From NCBI RefSeq assembly GCF_900100965.1, contig NZ_FMUJ01000003.1, positions 1-64,000 of the forward strand: a DNA stretch of 64,000 nt. Direction: 5' to 3'. Shown piece by piece: positions 1-8,472 of this stretch. Below the pieces are notes generated by a model that worked only from the letters and a program-made list of their open reading frames with translations, made no database searches and was not told the DNA's origin. Within the stretch, counting starts at the first letter, position 1. Each line of letters starts with the position of its first letter. Made by a program: the position numbers and the translations under genes. The stretch is from Variovorax sp. EL159 (GTDB lineage: Bacteria; Pseudomonadota; Gammaproteobacteria; Burkholderiales; Burkholderiaceae_C).

Positions 1-548
1 CCCAGCGGAATGTCGTCGATGCCGGCGCCGTAGTTGTCGCCGTCCTCCACCACCCATTTGTCCACGATGTGCACGTCCTGGATGCGGTGGTAGCGCTGGC
101 CGGCCCACAGCGTGGCGCTGTTGCCGAAGATGCCGCTGAGCGAGAAGTAGGCCTGCGCCGTGCCGCTCTTGCCGTTGTAGATCGTGGGCATGTAGAACAC
201 GCCCCACTTGATGCCGCCGCCCAGGTCGAACTTCTTGCCGATGCCGAATTCCAGGTAGTTGTCGCCCTCGTTGCCCAGGCGGTACTTCTGCAGGTCGCCG
301 CCCAGCGAGTAGCCGCCTTTGGGTGCACCCTTGGGCGCGCCGAAGAAGCCGCCGCGGCCGTAGCCCCAGAACTCCAGGCCGGTGGCGTCGTTGACCTTCT
401 TGATGAAGTCCTTGGTGGGGTCGGTCTTGACCTCGGCTTCGGGTGGTGCGTCCGTGGGCGTGTCCATCGACTGGGCATGGGCCAGTCCGTGGATGCCGGC
501 GAACAGCACGAGGGCTGCGGCAGTGGTTCGGTTCAGCTTGAATTTCAC
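1..548 (-). CDS. LamB-type maltoporin, 5' part (gene runs off the left edge)
   Basis: About 182 N-terminal residues are visible, beginning at a GTG at 548 preceded by a good AAGGAGAC ribosome binding site. Residues 1-26 form a signal peptide ending in AHA, so the product is exported. The mature part has LamB hallmarks: an early FWGYGRGG strand, a YRLGNEGDNYLEF strand and LWAGQRYHRIQDVHIVD. The last aligns with the E. coli LamB stretch containing WAGKRFYQRHDVHMID (established knowledge). The expected role is passive outer-membrane uptake of oligosaccharides. Its neighbours are a LacI regulator and two GH92 mannosidases, and its upstream region carries the same 27-bp element as the first GH92 gene, so the substrate may be mannosides rather than maltodextrins (inference). 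The C-terminal part lies outside the window. Confidence 0.85.
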   Translation of the reverse strand, partial: MKFKLNRTTAAALVLFAGIHGLAHAQSMDTPTDAPPEAEVKTDPTKDFIKKVNDATGLEFWGYGRGGFFGAPKGAPKGGYSLGGDLQKYRLGNEGDNYLEFGIGKKFDLGGGIKWGVFYMPTIYNGKSGTAQAYFSLSGIFGNSATLWAGQRYHRIQDVHIVDKWVVEDGDNYGAGIDDIPL

Positions 549-1024
549 GGTTGTCTCCTTGGTCAGGTGGTTGTTGTGGGAGGTACGCAAGGGCCGTCCG
601 GGCGCTTCGGGCACAAGCTGTCCCGCACCGGCCGGAAACCGGCGGTGTCACGCTCAGACGGAGAGGGGGAAAGGGGGAAGAGGGCGCGCTATCGCCTCAT
701 CGGGCGATGTGCGAAGCGGTCATGAAAAGAGAAAGGCGCGGCACGAAGCCCGGGCTCGACGGAAGGCGACAGCGGGGGACGGCGCGCAGGCATCCACGGT
801 GTGTGCGTGCAGTTCGTCGGCATGTGTGGCGGCTCCTCTTTCTTGTGCTGCGTCTTGTCAACGGGGCCCGGATGCGGGTGCCCGATGTGTGACGGCACGC
901 AGTGTAGGAGCGCGATTTCGTGCGGCATCTTGTGATTTCCCGAACGAAACACAGCATGGCCAGCGCAACAAAGCACCGGGCATCACGCCGCGCCGGCATC
1001 GCGGCACGGCCTTCGGGGCAGGCG
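549..1024. other. Gene-free upstream region of the porin (long leader)
   Basis: No convincing gene lies between the porin start and the lacI stop. The distal end carries the 27-bp shared element (929-955) and a TACACT -10 box (901-906, minus), which would give a 5' leader of roughly 345 nt. A CCGG-rich imperfect dyad lies at about 628-643. A TTGACA on the minus strand (861-856) has no matching -10. Short open frames here lack ribosome binding sites and recognisable content. Confidence 0.5.
901..955 (-). promoter_or_regulatory. Porin upstream promoter/operator with shared 27-bp element
   Basis: Read on the minus strand, 955-929 is identical over 27 bp to 2138-2164 upstream of the first GH92 gene. 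The core is GTTTCGTTCGGGAAAT, an imperfect TTTC-N6-GAAA dyad. After 22 bp comes TACACTGCG, whose TACACT (906-901) is a plausible -10 box; no good -35 is visible. The element would centre near -48, a position fitting an activator or an upstream operator. LacI-family control is inferred from the adjacent lacI gene. Confidence 0.6.
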
Positions 1025-2002
1025 TCAGGCCCGGGTGCTGGCCCGCACGATCAGCTCGACCGGCAGCGTGTTGAGCCTGGGCATGGAAGACCCCTGCATC
1101 ACCAGCTCGACGCCGAAGCGCCCAAGCTCCTGCCGGTCCACGCGCAGGGTGGTCAGCGGCGGGTCGGCCTGCGCGGCGGCCAGGGTGTCGTCGAAGCCGA
1201 CGATGGCGATGTCGCCCGGCACCGACAGGCCTGCCTGCCGGCAAGTCGCCAGCGCCGCCAGCGCTGCCGCATCGTTGTAGGCGAACACGGCATCGGGTGG
1301 CCTGCGCAGCCGCAGCAGTTGCTGCATGGCCGCCATCGCGCCGAGGTCGTGCAGTTGCCCTGGCGGTGCCACCACCTCGAGTTCGGGGTCGGCCAGGATG
1401 CCGGCTTCGAACAGCGCGCGGCGATAGCCCTGCGCACGCTCCAGGATGCTCACGTGCGCCAGCGAGCCCGCGATGTAGGCGATGCGCCGGCGGCCGATGT
1501 CCAGCAGGTGCTGGGTGGCCAGGTAGCCGCCCACCGCGTTGTCGGGGTTCACCGAAGGAAGGTCGCGCAGCGAGCAATCGATGAGCGCGATCGGCAGGTC
1601 CAGCCCCGCGACCATGTCGAGCACCTCGCTCTCGAAGTAGCCGGCCGCCAGCACCATGTCGGGCTCGTGCATGCGCAACTGCTCGCGGATCGGATCGGTC
1701 GGCCCGCAGGTCAGCAGCGTGGGCACGATGCCGAACTTGCGGCATGCCTCTTCGACGCCATGCAGCACGTCCGAGAAGAACGGGTTGGTCGAAAAGTGGC
1801 TGTGTTGCCTGTGCACCATGAAGGCCAGCTGCTTGGCCTTGGCCCCGCGCAGGCGCCCGGAGTTGTAGCCGATCTCGCGCGCCACTTGCCGGATCAACCG
1901 ACGTGTGTCGTCGGACAGGCCACGCTGGTTCTTCAACGCACGCGAGACGGTGCTGATGGAGACGCCGGAGGCCTCGGCCACATCGCGGATGGTTACGGGC
2001 AT
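1025..2002 (-). CDS. LacI-family transcriptional regulator
   Basis: A 325-residue protein of standard LacI length. Residues 1-50 form the DNA-binding head, with the family signature TIRDVAEASGVSISTVSRAL and a hinge helix near residue 50. The rest is a periplasmic-binding-protein-like effector domain, with typical strands such as AFMVHRQHS, GGYLATQHLLDIGRRRIAYI and AIVGFDDT. Such proteins bind sugars or related ligands and control the adjacent catabolic genes. It lies between the porin and the GH92 genes, both of which carry the shared 27-bp element in the same orientation relative to transcription, so it probably controls both. The ligand is unknown; a mannoside is the obvious candidate from context. 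The ATG at 2002 keeps the full recognition head; its ribosome binding site is weak. Confidence 0.9.
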   Translation of the reverse strand: MPVTIRDVAEASGVSISTVSRALKNQRGLSDDTRRLIRQVAREIGYNSGRLRGAKAKQLAFMVHRQHSHFSTNPFFSDVLHGVEEACRKFGIVPTLLTCGPTDPIREQLRMHEPDMVLAAGYFESEVLDMVAGLDLPIALIDCSLRDLPSVNPDNAVGGYLATQHLLDIGRRRIAYIAGSLAHVSILERAQGYRRALFEAGILADPELEVVAPPGQLHDLGAMAAMQQLLRLRRPPDAVFAYNDAAALAALATCRQAGLSVPGDIAIVGFDDTLAAAQADPPLTTLRVDRQELGRFGVELVMQGSSMPRLNTLPVELIVRASTRA

Positions 2003-2137
2003 GGATCGTTCAGGGGTGGTGCGGTCACTTGGAAGACATCATTGTTACTGCGACTGCAATGGGTTGTCGAGGCAGTGCTTCACACGCGCACCAGCCGCGC
2101 GGGGAGAGGAAGCACGCCGATTTGTTTCCTTGCCAGC

Positions 2138-2193
2138 GCTGTGTTTCGTTCGGGAAATCACAAGCGCGCTTGCGCGGAGGGCGTACATACACT
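2138..2193 (+). promoter_or_regulatory. GH92 promoter/operator with shared 27-bp element
   Basis: Positions 2138-2164 repeat exactly the 27-bp element found upstream of the porin, and TACACT (2188-2193) follows after 23 bp. The 17 bp before the element also resemble the porin copy, both starting TTTGTT at equal distance, so a region of about 70 bp appears duplicated. The GH92 start codon is 55 nt beyond the -10. No consensus -35 is visible, which suggests regulator-dependent expression (inference). Confidence 0.6.
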
Positions 2194-2248
2194 GCGCCCG
2201 TTTGGCGCTCGGGCTCCGGGCGATGTGCAAGCAGCAAAGGGAGACAAC

Positions 2249-4897
2249 ATGGAAAAGAAAAGCGCGTGCGGAAACCTGGCGGCGGGGCTGGTCGCCGTGT
2301 CGTTGCTGGGTGGCTGCGGCGGTGGCAGCTCGGGCGGCTTCAGCGGTCCGTTGCCGATGACGACGACGGCGACGACAACAACGACACCCACCGCAACGTC
2401 AACGCCGCCGGATGCGTCCGAGGTCGCGAGCGGACCGGTTGCGAGGCCGGATGGCGGCACGGTGACACCGACACCGACACCAGCACCAGCACCAGCACCA
2501 GCAGCGGACTCGCGCGTCGACATTCCGGCGCTGACGAAGTACGTCAACCTGTTCGTCGGAACGAAGATATCCGACACCGGCAGCGGCCACTCCGGCAACG
2601 TCAATCCCGGTGCCCAGACGCCCTTCGGCATGGTGAGCTTCGGCCCCGACACGAAAGGGAGCAACGCGCCGTGGGGCTTCGGCTCGGGCGGCTACTACTA
2701 CGACGACAAGGCCATCCGCTACTTCAGCATGACCCACCTCAACGGCCCCGGCTGCAGAGGGCAGGGGGCGGTGGCCTTGCTGCCGAACAGCACCAACGCC
2801 GCGATCTCTTCGGACGGCCTCTCCTACGACAAGGCCAACCAGTCGGCCGCGCCCGGCTACTACAAGGTGAAGTTCGACAACGGCATCACCAGCGAGCTGA
2901 CCGCGACGACGCGCACCGGCATGGCGAAGATCAGCTACACGGACAAAGACAAGGCCTTCCTCGTCATCGACTCAGCCCGCAACAACCCCAACCAGGAGGG
3001 CGTTCCTTACACCGACCTCACGGACATCAAGCTGAGCGACGACCGCAAGTCCGTCTCCGGCACCGCCGTTGCGAACGAGTTCTGCGGCGGCACGTGGAAG
3101 CAGCCCGTCTACTACTACGCGACCTTCGACAAGCCGCTGAAGGCAAGCTCCGCCGTATCGGGCAAGGCCGCGATCCTGCAGTTCGATTTGGGCGCGGCAG
3201 ACCTTGCGGTGCAGGTCAAGGTCGGGATCTCTTCGGTCAGCACCGTCAACGCCAGGAAGAACCTCGATGCGGAAAACGCCGACTGGTCTTTCGCCACGGT
3301 CAGGACGGCGGCCGACAACAACTGGAACAGCCGGTTGAACGTCGTGCAGCTCGACCTTGCGAAAGCAGGCGAGATCGACAAGGTCGATGCAAAGAAGAAG
3401 GACGATGCCGTCACACAGCTGACGAAGTTCTATACCGCGCTCTACCGCGTCTACAGCGGCCCGACGGTCTACAGCGACGTCAATGGCGACTACCGCAGCA
3501 TGAAGCAGGTCGATCTTTCTCAATCCAACGACGTGCTGCCCACGCGGGCCAACGAGAACGTCGCCAACTACAAGTTCAAGGTCGATGGAAAGGACGCGGG
3601 CTACAAGACCCACTACAGCGGCTTCTCGATGTGGGACACCTACCGCAGCCAGTCGCAGCTGCTGGCGCTCATCGCGCCCGACGAGGCCAGCGAGATGATC
3701 CAGTCGCTGGTGGCCGACGCGCAGCAATGCGGCGCCTTTCCGCACTGGGTGGACGGCAGCGAAGACACCGTGCCGATGAACGGCGACCACGCGCCCACGG
3801 TCGTCGCGGGCTCCTACCTGTTCGGCGCGAGAAAGTTCGACCTGGCGACGGCGCGCAAATTCATGCTCCAGTCGGTCGGTGACACGAACAGCCAGTGCAA
3901 CGACAAGTTCGCGATCGGCAAGCCGGGCGACAGCCGCATCGACTACATCAAGCTCGGCTGGATTCCGTCCGACAGGCAGTACGACAAGCCCTCGTCGACC
4001 ACGCTCGAAGCGATCACCACGGACCGCTCGGTCGGTGCGTTTCTCGATGCGCTCCCCGACACGAGGGTTGCCGACGACGGCGTGATTCAGAAGGTGTTCA
4101 AGCGGGCCGGCAACTGGCAGAACATCTTCAACGACGCCACGAAGTCGCTGCAGTCGAAGACCGCGGCCGGCGACTGGTCGGGCAGCGGCGACTTCCACGA
4201 GTCGACCGAGCAGAACTACATCTGGACCTTTGCCTACGACTGGACCCGCCTTGTCGACAAGCTCGGCGGCAGGACCGCGGCGCTCAAGCGGCTCAGCGAC
4301 CTGTTCAGCGTGAATGCGGTGGACCCGACCAAGGGGCCCGACCCGAGCGGCAGGAAGCTGAACGGCGGCGAAAGCTCCTCCGGCTACTACATCGGCAACG
4401 AGCCCGCCTTCCAGACGCCGTGGGCCTACAACTGGATCGGCTCGGCCAAGTACGCGCAGTACATCATCCCGGTCATCCTGAAGAAGAACTTCTCGCTGGG
4501 CGCAGGTGGCCTGCCGGGCAATGACGACATGGGCGCCACGTCGGGCTGGTATGTGTGGGCGGCGATGGGCCTGTATCCGGTGATCCCCTCGGCACCGGGG
4601 TTGGCGGTATCGACGCCGCAGTTCTCGGGCATGACGCTCTGGCTGGGCAACGGAAAGAAGCTGCGCATCGAGGCCGACCGGCAGGCGCTGCTCGACGACG
4701 TGCGCTACATCGGCGAGATGAAGCTCAACGGAACGGCCTACGCAGGGTCGTGGCTGCCGCTGGACAAGATCAGGGGCGGCGGAACGCTCAGCTTCACGCT
4801 GTCGCCCACGCCCACCGACTGGGCCTCCGATCCGGCATTGACGCCGCCTTCAGGCCCCGCCGCCGACTACACCAAGGCGACCGCGTCGCCGGGTTGA
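2249..4897 (+). CDS. GH92 family alpha-mannosidase, lipoprotein
   Basis: An 882-residue protein starting at an ATG with a GGGAGAC ribosome binding site. Residues 1-23 form a lipoprotein signal with lipobox LGGC (Cys23). A Thr/Pro/Ala-rich linker runs to about residue 90, with TPTPTPAPAPAPA and a (T/P)n stretch. The remainder is a GH92 fold. The N-terminal beta-sandwich has YVNLFVGT and NPGAQTPFGMVSFGPDT. The (alpha/alpha)6 part carries FHESTEQNYIWTFAYDW near 650 and GGLPGNDDMGATSGWYVWAAMGLYP near 752. In GH92 enzymes these two motifs hold the catalytic Glu and Asp residues (family knowledge). GH92 enzymes are calcium-dependent exo-alpha-mannosidases. Membrane anchoring and the adjacent porin suggest periplasmic or surface trimming of mannosides. 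The following gene is a tandem paralogue. Confidence 0.9.
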   Translation: MEKKSACGNLAAGLVAVSLLGGCGGGSSGGFSGPLPMTTTATTTTTPTATSTPPDASEVASGPVARPDGGTVTPTPTPAPAPAPAADSRVDIPALTKYVNLFVGTKISDTGSGHSGNVNPGAQTPFGMVSFGPDTKGSNAPWGFGSGGYYYDDKAIRYFSMTHLNGPGCRGQGAVALLPNSTNAAISSDGLSYDKANQSAAPGYYKVKFDNGITSELTATTRTGMAKISYTDKDKAFLVIDSARNNPNQEGVPYTDLTDIKLSDDRKSVSGTAVANEFCGGTWKQPVYYYATFDKPLKASSAVSGKAAILQFDLGAADLAVQVKVGISSVSTVNARKNLDAENADWSFATVRTAADNNWNSRLNVVQLDLAKAGEIDKVDAKKKDDAVTQLTKFYTALYRVYSGPTVYSDVNGDYRSMKQVDLSQSNDVLPTRANENVANYKFKVDGKDAGYKTHYSGFSMWDTYRSQSQLLALIAPDEASEMIQSLVADAQQCGAFPHWVDGSEDTVPMNGDHAPTVVAGSYLFGARKFDLATARKFMLQSVGDTNSQCNDKFAIGKPGDSRIDYIKLGWIPSDRQYDKPSSTTLEAITTDRSVGAFLDALPDTRVADDGVIQKVFKRAGNWQNIFNDATKSLQSKTAAGDWSGSGDFHESTEQNYIWTFAYDWTRLVDKLGGRTAALKRLSDLFSVNAVDPTKGPDPSGRKLNGGESSSGYYIGNEPAFQTPWAYNWIGSAKYAQYIIPVILKKNFSLGAGGLPGNDDMGATSGWYVWAAMGLYPVIPSAPGLAVSTPQFSGMTLWLGNGKKLRIEADRQALLDDVRYIGEMKLNGTAYAGSWLPLDKIRGGGTLSFTLSPTPTDWASDPALTPPSGPAADYTKATASPG

Positions 4898-5023
4898 ACT
4901 GCCGCGCGGCTTGACGCGCGTGCAGCAAAGCAAGGGGCGGGGAGCCGCCTCCTTTCGACGAAGCAGCCGCATCGGCTTCGCTTTGGGGCGCAGGCCGCCC
5001 CTGTCATCGGAAATCCAGGAGAC

Positions 5024-8000
5024 ATGACCATGATGAAGATTCATCGGACACGGGTGCTCGCGGTCGCCTTGAGCGCGGCATCTCTTTTCGGTTGCGGTGG
5101 TGGCGGATCGAGCACATCGCTGGCCGGGCTCGGGAGCGGCGCTGCGGGCAGCACGGGCAGTGCAGGCAGTGCGGGTGGCGAAAGCCTCGTCACCGTCGCG
5201 GGCACCGGCTCGCCCACGGACACGGCGGCACTGCCGGTGAAGACCGCCGCACCGCCGCCCGCAACGCCGGTGGAGGCGTTCACCAAGCAATCGCTGACCG
5301 GCTACGTGAACCCCTTCGTCGGCACGGCGGATGCGACCAAGCCGGCCTCCGACCCCGTACCGGCCGGCGCGCGCGGCGGCACCTTTCCGGGGGCAACCAC
5401 GCCCTTCGGCATGGTGCAGTGGACACCGATGACGCCGAGCAACGGCGGCACCGACCACCCCGTGGGCTACATCTACAAAGAGAAAACCATCATCGGCTTT
5501 CCGCTCACGCAGATGAGCGGCTCGGGCTGCGACGGCAACGAGGGCGAGCTGCCGGTCATGCCGACCTTCGACACAGCCTCGGTCGGTCCCGGCGCCCAGG
5601 AAAACTTCGACCACAAGGACGAAGAGGCCAGCCCCGGCTACTACAAGGTCACACTGAAAGACGGCGTGACCACCGAGCTGACGGCCACTTCCCGCACCGG
5701 CTTCGGCCGCTTCACCTACCCGGCGCAGTCGGCGCTGGACAGCACCCGCAAGACACCGTACCTGGTGATCGATGCCACCCGCACCAACACCATCGCCTCC
5801 ACCACGGGCGCGATCCAGCTGGAAGGAAAGGACGGCCTTTCGGGCTCCACGGTGGGCGGCAATTTCTGTGGCGCGCGCACGTACAAGCTGTACTTCTACG
5901 CAAAGTTCGATCGCGAGATCACCGCCACCATCAAGGGCGGCAAGGCCAACGTGAGCTTTGCCACCGGCAGCAAGCCGGCGGTGATGATGAAGATCGGCCT
6001 GTCGTACGTGAGCAGCGACAACGCGCGCAAGAACCTGGAAAAAGAAAGCCCCGGCTGGAGCTTCGACACCGTGCGCACCGCCGCATCCGACGCATGGAAC
6101 GACCGGCTGAACGCCATCCAGACGCGCGGCGGCACGCAGACCGAAAGGCGCAAGTTCTACACCGCGCTCTATCACGCGCTGCTTTCGCCAAACATCAACA
6201 GCGACGTGACCGGCGACTACATCGGCTTCGACCAGGCGGTGCATCAGGTGCAGGACGGCCGCACGCAGTACGTCAACTTCTCGAACTGGGACATCTACCG
6301 CAGCCTGATGCCGCTGACCGGCATGCTGTTTCCGCGAGAGGCCAGCGACATGATGCAGTCGCTGGTGAACGACGCCGACCAGTGCGGCGCCATTCCGCGC
6401 TGGGCGCCGGTCAACTCGGACCAGGGCATCATGCCGGGCGACTCCGGCGTGCCGACGGTCGCGGGCGCCTACGCCTTCGGTGCGACGAACTTCGACGCGA
6501 AGAAGGCGCTCGGCTACATGACCCTGGTCGGCAACAAGGCCGACCTCAGGTGCACCGGCAGCGGCCTGCGCGACGACGCCAACCGCATGGGCGACTACCT
6601 GACGCGCGGCTATGCCGCCAAGGACAACGGCTGGTGGGCCGGCTCGCTGACCTTCGAATTCGCGACGGCCGACTTCGCGACCTCGCAGATGGCCAAGGCG
6701 CTGGGCGACACGACGAACCACCGCCTGTTCCTCAGCCGTTCGGCCAACTGGAAGAACCAGTTCAACACCGACCGCAAGCAGCTCCTGCCACGCTTTCGCG
6801 ACGGCAGCTGGATGTTCGACCCGACGGCCAATGCGGACATGGTGGAGGGCAATGCCGAGCAGTACACCTGGATGTCGGCGTACGACGCGCGTGGCCTGAT
6901 CGGGCTGGTCGGCGGCAATGCCGCGGTGGTCACCCGGCTCGATGCGTTCTTTCAGGACCTGAACGCGGGCATGAACAAGCCGAACTTCTATGTCGGCAAC
7001 GAGCCGAGCTTTGCCACGCCGTGGCTCTACAACTGGACGGGCACGCCGTGGCGCACCCAGAAGGTGGTGCGCGACGTGATCAACACCGTGTTCTTCGATG
7101 ACGCGGGTGGGCTGCCGGGCAACGACGACCTGGGTGCCGTGTCGTCCTGGTACGTGTGGGCGGCGATGGGGCTCTACCCCGAGATCCAGTCGGTCGGCGG
7201 CCTGACCATCGGCAGCCCGGTCTTCGACCAGGTGGTGATCCGCTGGGCCGATGGCGCGAAGAAGCTCACGCTCGATGCCTCCGGTGCCGGCACCAACGCG
7301 CCCTACATCCAGAGCCTGAAGCTGGACGGGCAGGCGATCGACATGCCGTGGGTGTGGCTGGCGGACCTCAAGAAAGAATCGACGCTGGGCTTTGCGCTGG
7401 GCACCGGCGAATCGCAGTGGGGCAAGGACTCGGCCGCGCGGATGCCGTCGTTCGGGCTCGACGGTTTCGACAGCCTCGACGCGGCGCTGAGCAATCGTGG
7501 CATCGGCGTCGACGGCCAGGCCACCGACCGCTCGCTGGAGGGCTACACCTTCGACATGGGCGGCTGGAGCTATTCGGCGAAGGCACTGGCCGCGGCGGGT
7601 GCCACGCCGGGCGGCACCGTGTCCTTCAACGGCATCGACTTCACATGGCCGGACGGCAAGGCGGGGCTCGACAACATGGTCGTGCAAGGGCAGACGCTGA
7701 GCTTCGCCAAGCCGCAGGCGGCAGGCACGCTGGCCTTGCTCGGCAGCGCCACCGTCGCGTCGACCGCGCCCACGGGCAAGCTGACGGTGACCTACACCGA
7801 TGGCACCAGCCAGGGCTTCGACCTGCGCTTCGACGACTGGACCCTGGGCGGCGGCGGGGGCAAGGTGGGTGCCTACAACAAGGTTGCGCTGACCACCGAC
7901 CACCGCGTCGACAAGAGCGGCAAGGCGGACACCACCAAGGCCTTCGTCTTCTACTGGGACGCCGGCCTGGACAAGCAGCGCATGGTCAAGAGCGTGACGC

Positions 8001-8059
8001 TGCCGTTCCAGACCGACAACGGCGCGGTCATGCACGTGTTCGCCATGACGCTGAAGTGA
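5024..8059 (+). CDS. GH92 family alpha-mannosidase with extra C-terminal module, lipoprotein
   Basis: A 1011-residue paralogue of the preceding gene, starting at an ATG with a CCAGGAGAC ribosome binding site 126 bp downstream. The lipobox is LFGC (Cys24), followed by a Gly/Ser-rich linker. GH92 motifs are present: YVNPFVGT, FPGATTPFGMVQWTP, MVEGNAEQYTWMSAYD near 606 and GGLPGNDDLGAVSSWYVWAAMGLYP near 695. From about residue 806 it has roughly 200 extra residues absent from the first enzyme. These begin FGLDGFDSLDAAL and contain FDMGGWSYSAKALAAAG and LTVTYTDGTSQGFDLRF; they look like an all-beta accessory, possibly carbohydrate-binding, module (inference). The two enzymes probably act on different linkages or chain lengths. 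It is likely co-transcribed with the first gene. Confidence 0.88.
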   Translation: MTMMKIHRTRVLAVALSAASLFGCGGGGSSTSLAGLGSGAAGSTGSAGSAGGESLVTVAGTGSPTDTAALPVKTAAPPPATPVEAFTKQSLTGYVNPFVGTADATKPASDPVPAGARGGTFPGATTPFGMVQWTPMTPSNGGTDHPVGYIYKEKTIIGFPLTQMSGSGCDGNEGELPVMPTFDTASVGPGAQENFDHKDEEASPGYYKVTLKDGVTTELTATSRTGFGRFTYPAQSALDSTRKTPYLVIDATRTNTIASTTGAIQLEGKDGLSGSTVGGNFCGARTYKLYFYAKFDREITATIKGGKANVSFATGSKPAVMMKIGLSYVSSDNARKNLEKESPGWSFDTVRTAASDAWNDRLNAIQTRGGTQTERRKFYTALYHALLSPNINSDVTGDYIGFDQAVHQVQDGRTQYVNFSNWDIYRSLMPLTGMLFPREASDMMQSLVNDADQCGAIPRWAPVNSDQGIMPGDSGVPTVAGAYAFGATNFDAKKALGYMTLVGNKADLRCTGSGLRDDANRMGDYLTRGYAAKDNGWWAGSLTFEFATADFATSQMAKALGDTTNHRLFLSRSANWKNQFNTDRKQLLPRFRDGSWMFDPTANADMVEGNAEQYTWMSAYDARGLIGLVGGNAAVVTRLDAFFQDLNAGMNKPNFYVGNEPSFATPWLYNWTGTPWRTQKVVRDVINTVFFDDAGGLPGNDDLGAVSSWYVWAAMGLYPEIQSVGGLTIGSPVFDQVVIRWADGAKKLTLDASGAGTNAPYIQSLKLDGQAIDMPWVWLADLKKESTLGFALGTGESQWGKDSAARMPSFGLDGFDSLDAALSNRGIGVDGQATDRSLEGYTFDMGGWSYSAKALAAAGATPGGTVSFNGIDFTWPDGKAGLDNMVVQGQTLSFAKPQAAGTLALLGSATVASTAPTGKLTVTYTDGTSQGFDLRFDDWTLGGGGGKVGAYNKVALTTDHRVDKSGKADTTKAFVFYWDAGLDKQRMVKSVTLPFQTDNGAVMHVFAMTLK

Positions 8060-8153
8060 TGCGCTGAAATGGTCCGTTGAAGCAGGGGGCGCGAAGGGCG
8101 CTACAGTCGCCGTTCCTCATTTCCAGTTCAAGCTGCGGCAACTGCTCCTTCCG

Positions 8154-8393
8154 ATGCGCCCCTTCATTGCTCTTTCCGTTCTCGTCCTGGCCGCGTCGGC
8201 CGCCGGGTGTGTCACGCGAGCCGCCCCTCGCTATACCTCGCTCGGCGACGGCGTCTTCAAGTCGCCGACCGCGCAGGATGCGGAGAACTACTGCCGCAAC
8301 TTTGGCGCGCCGATGCGCTTCCTGGCCAACCAGGGAGCGGAAGACCCGGCAGCCGGCGTTCCCGCCGGAGAAGTCGTCTACCGCTGCGACTGA
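8154..8393 (+). CDS. Small predicted lipoprotein of unknown function
   Basis: A 79-residue product with a signal peptide and lipobox AAGC (Cys19), so probably lipid-anchored. The mature part is about 60 residues with two further cysteines, in ENYCRNFG and at the C-terminal YRCD. No domain is recognised. The gene is followed at once by a strong terminator, which supports a transcription unit ending here. The ribosome binding site is poor. It is oriented with the GH92 genes but 95 bp beyond them, and a link to that locus is not shown. Confidence 0.6.
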   Translation: MRPFIALSVLVLAASAAGCVTRAAPRYTSLGDGVFKSPTAQDAENYCRNFGAPMRFLANQGAEDPAAGVPAGEVVYRCD

Positions 8394-8420
8394 AGCAAAA
8401 GGCCGCAAGGCCAGCCCATC

Positions 8421-8456
8421 AAAAAAGCCCGCAGTCTTTTCGACTGCGGGCTTTTT
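8421..8456. terminator. Bidirectional intrinsic terminator
   Basis: The arms GCCCGCAGTC (8427-8436) and GACTGCGGGC (8442-8451) form a perfect 10-bp stem with a 5-nt loop. It is flanked by A6 on the left and T5 on the right, so it can end both the small lipoprotein gene (plus) and the RND operon (minus). Confidence 0.93.
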
Positions 8457-8472
8457 GCTGAGGGGGAAGCGA

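Noticed and set aside
856..861. TTGACA on the minus strand as a porin -35 box
   Set aside because: No acceptable -10 lies 16-18 bp downstream. The conserved element plus TACACT is the better promoter candidate.
2461..2507. Short tandem repeats (ACACCG/CAGCAC) in the first GH92 gene as a phase-variable tract
   Set aside because: They encode a TPTPTPAPAPA lipoprotein linker. The units are imperfect and 6-bp changes would stay in frame.
4850..8035. Open minus-strand frame of more than 1000 codons opposite the second GH92 gene
   Set aside because: It is an antisense shadow of a GC-rich gene. Its composition (His/Arg/Val/Ala-rich) is not protein-like, and the plus frame has clear GH92 motifs, signal and ribosome binding site.
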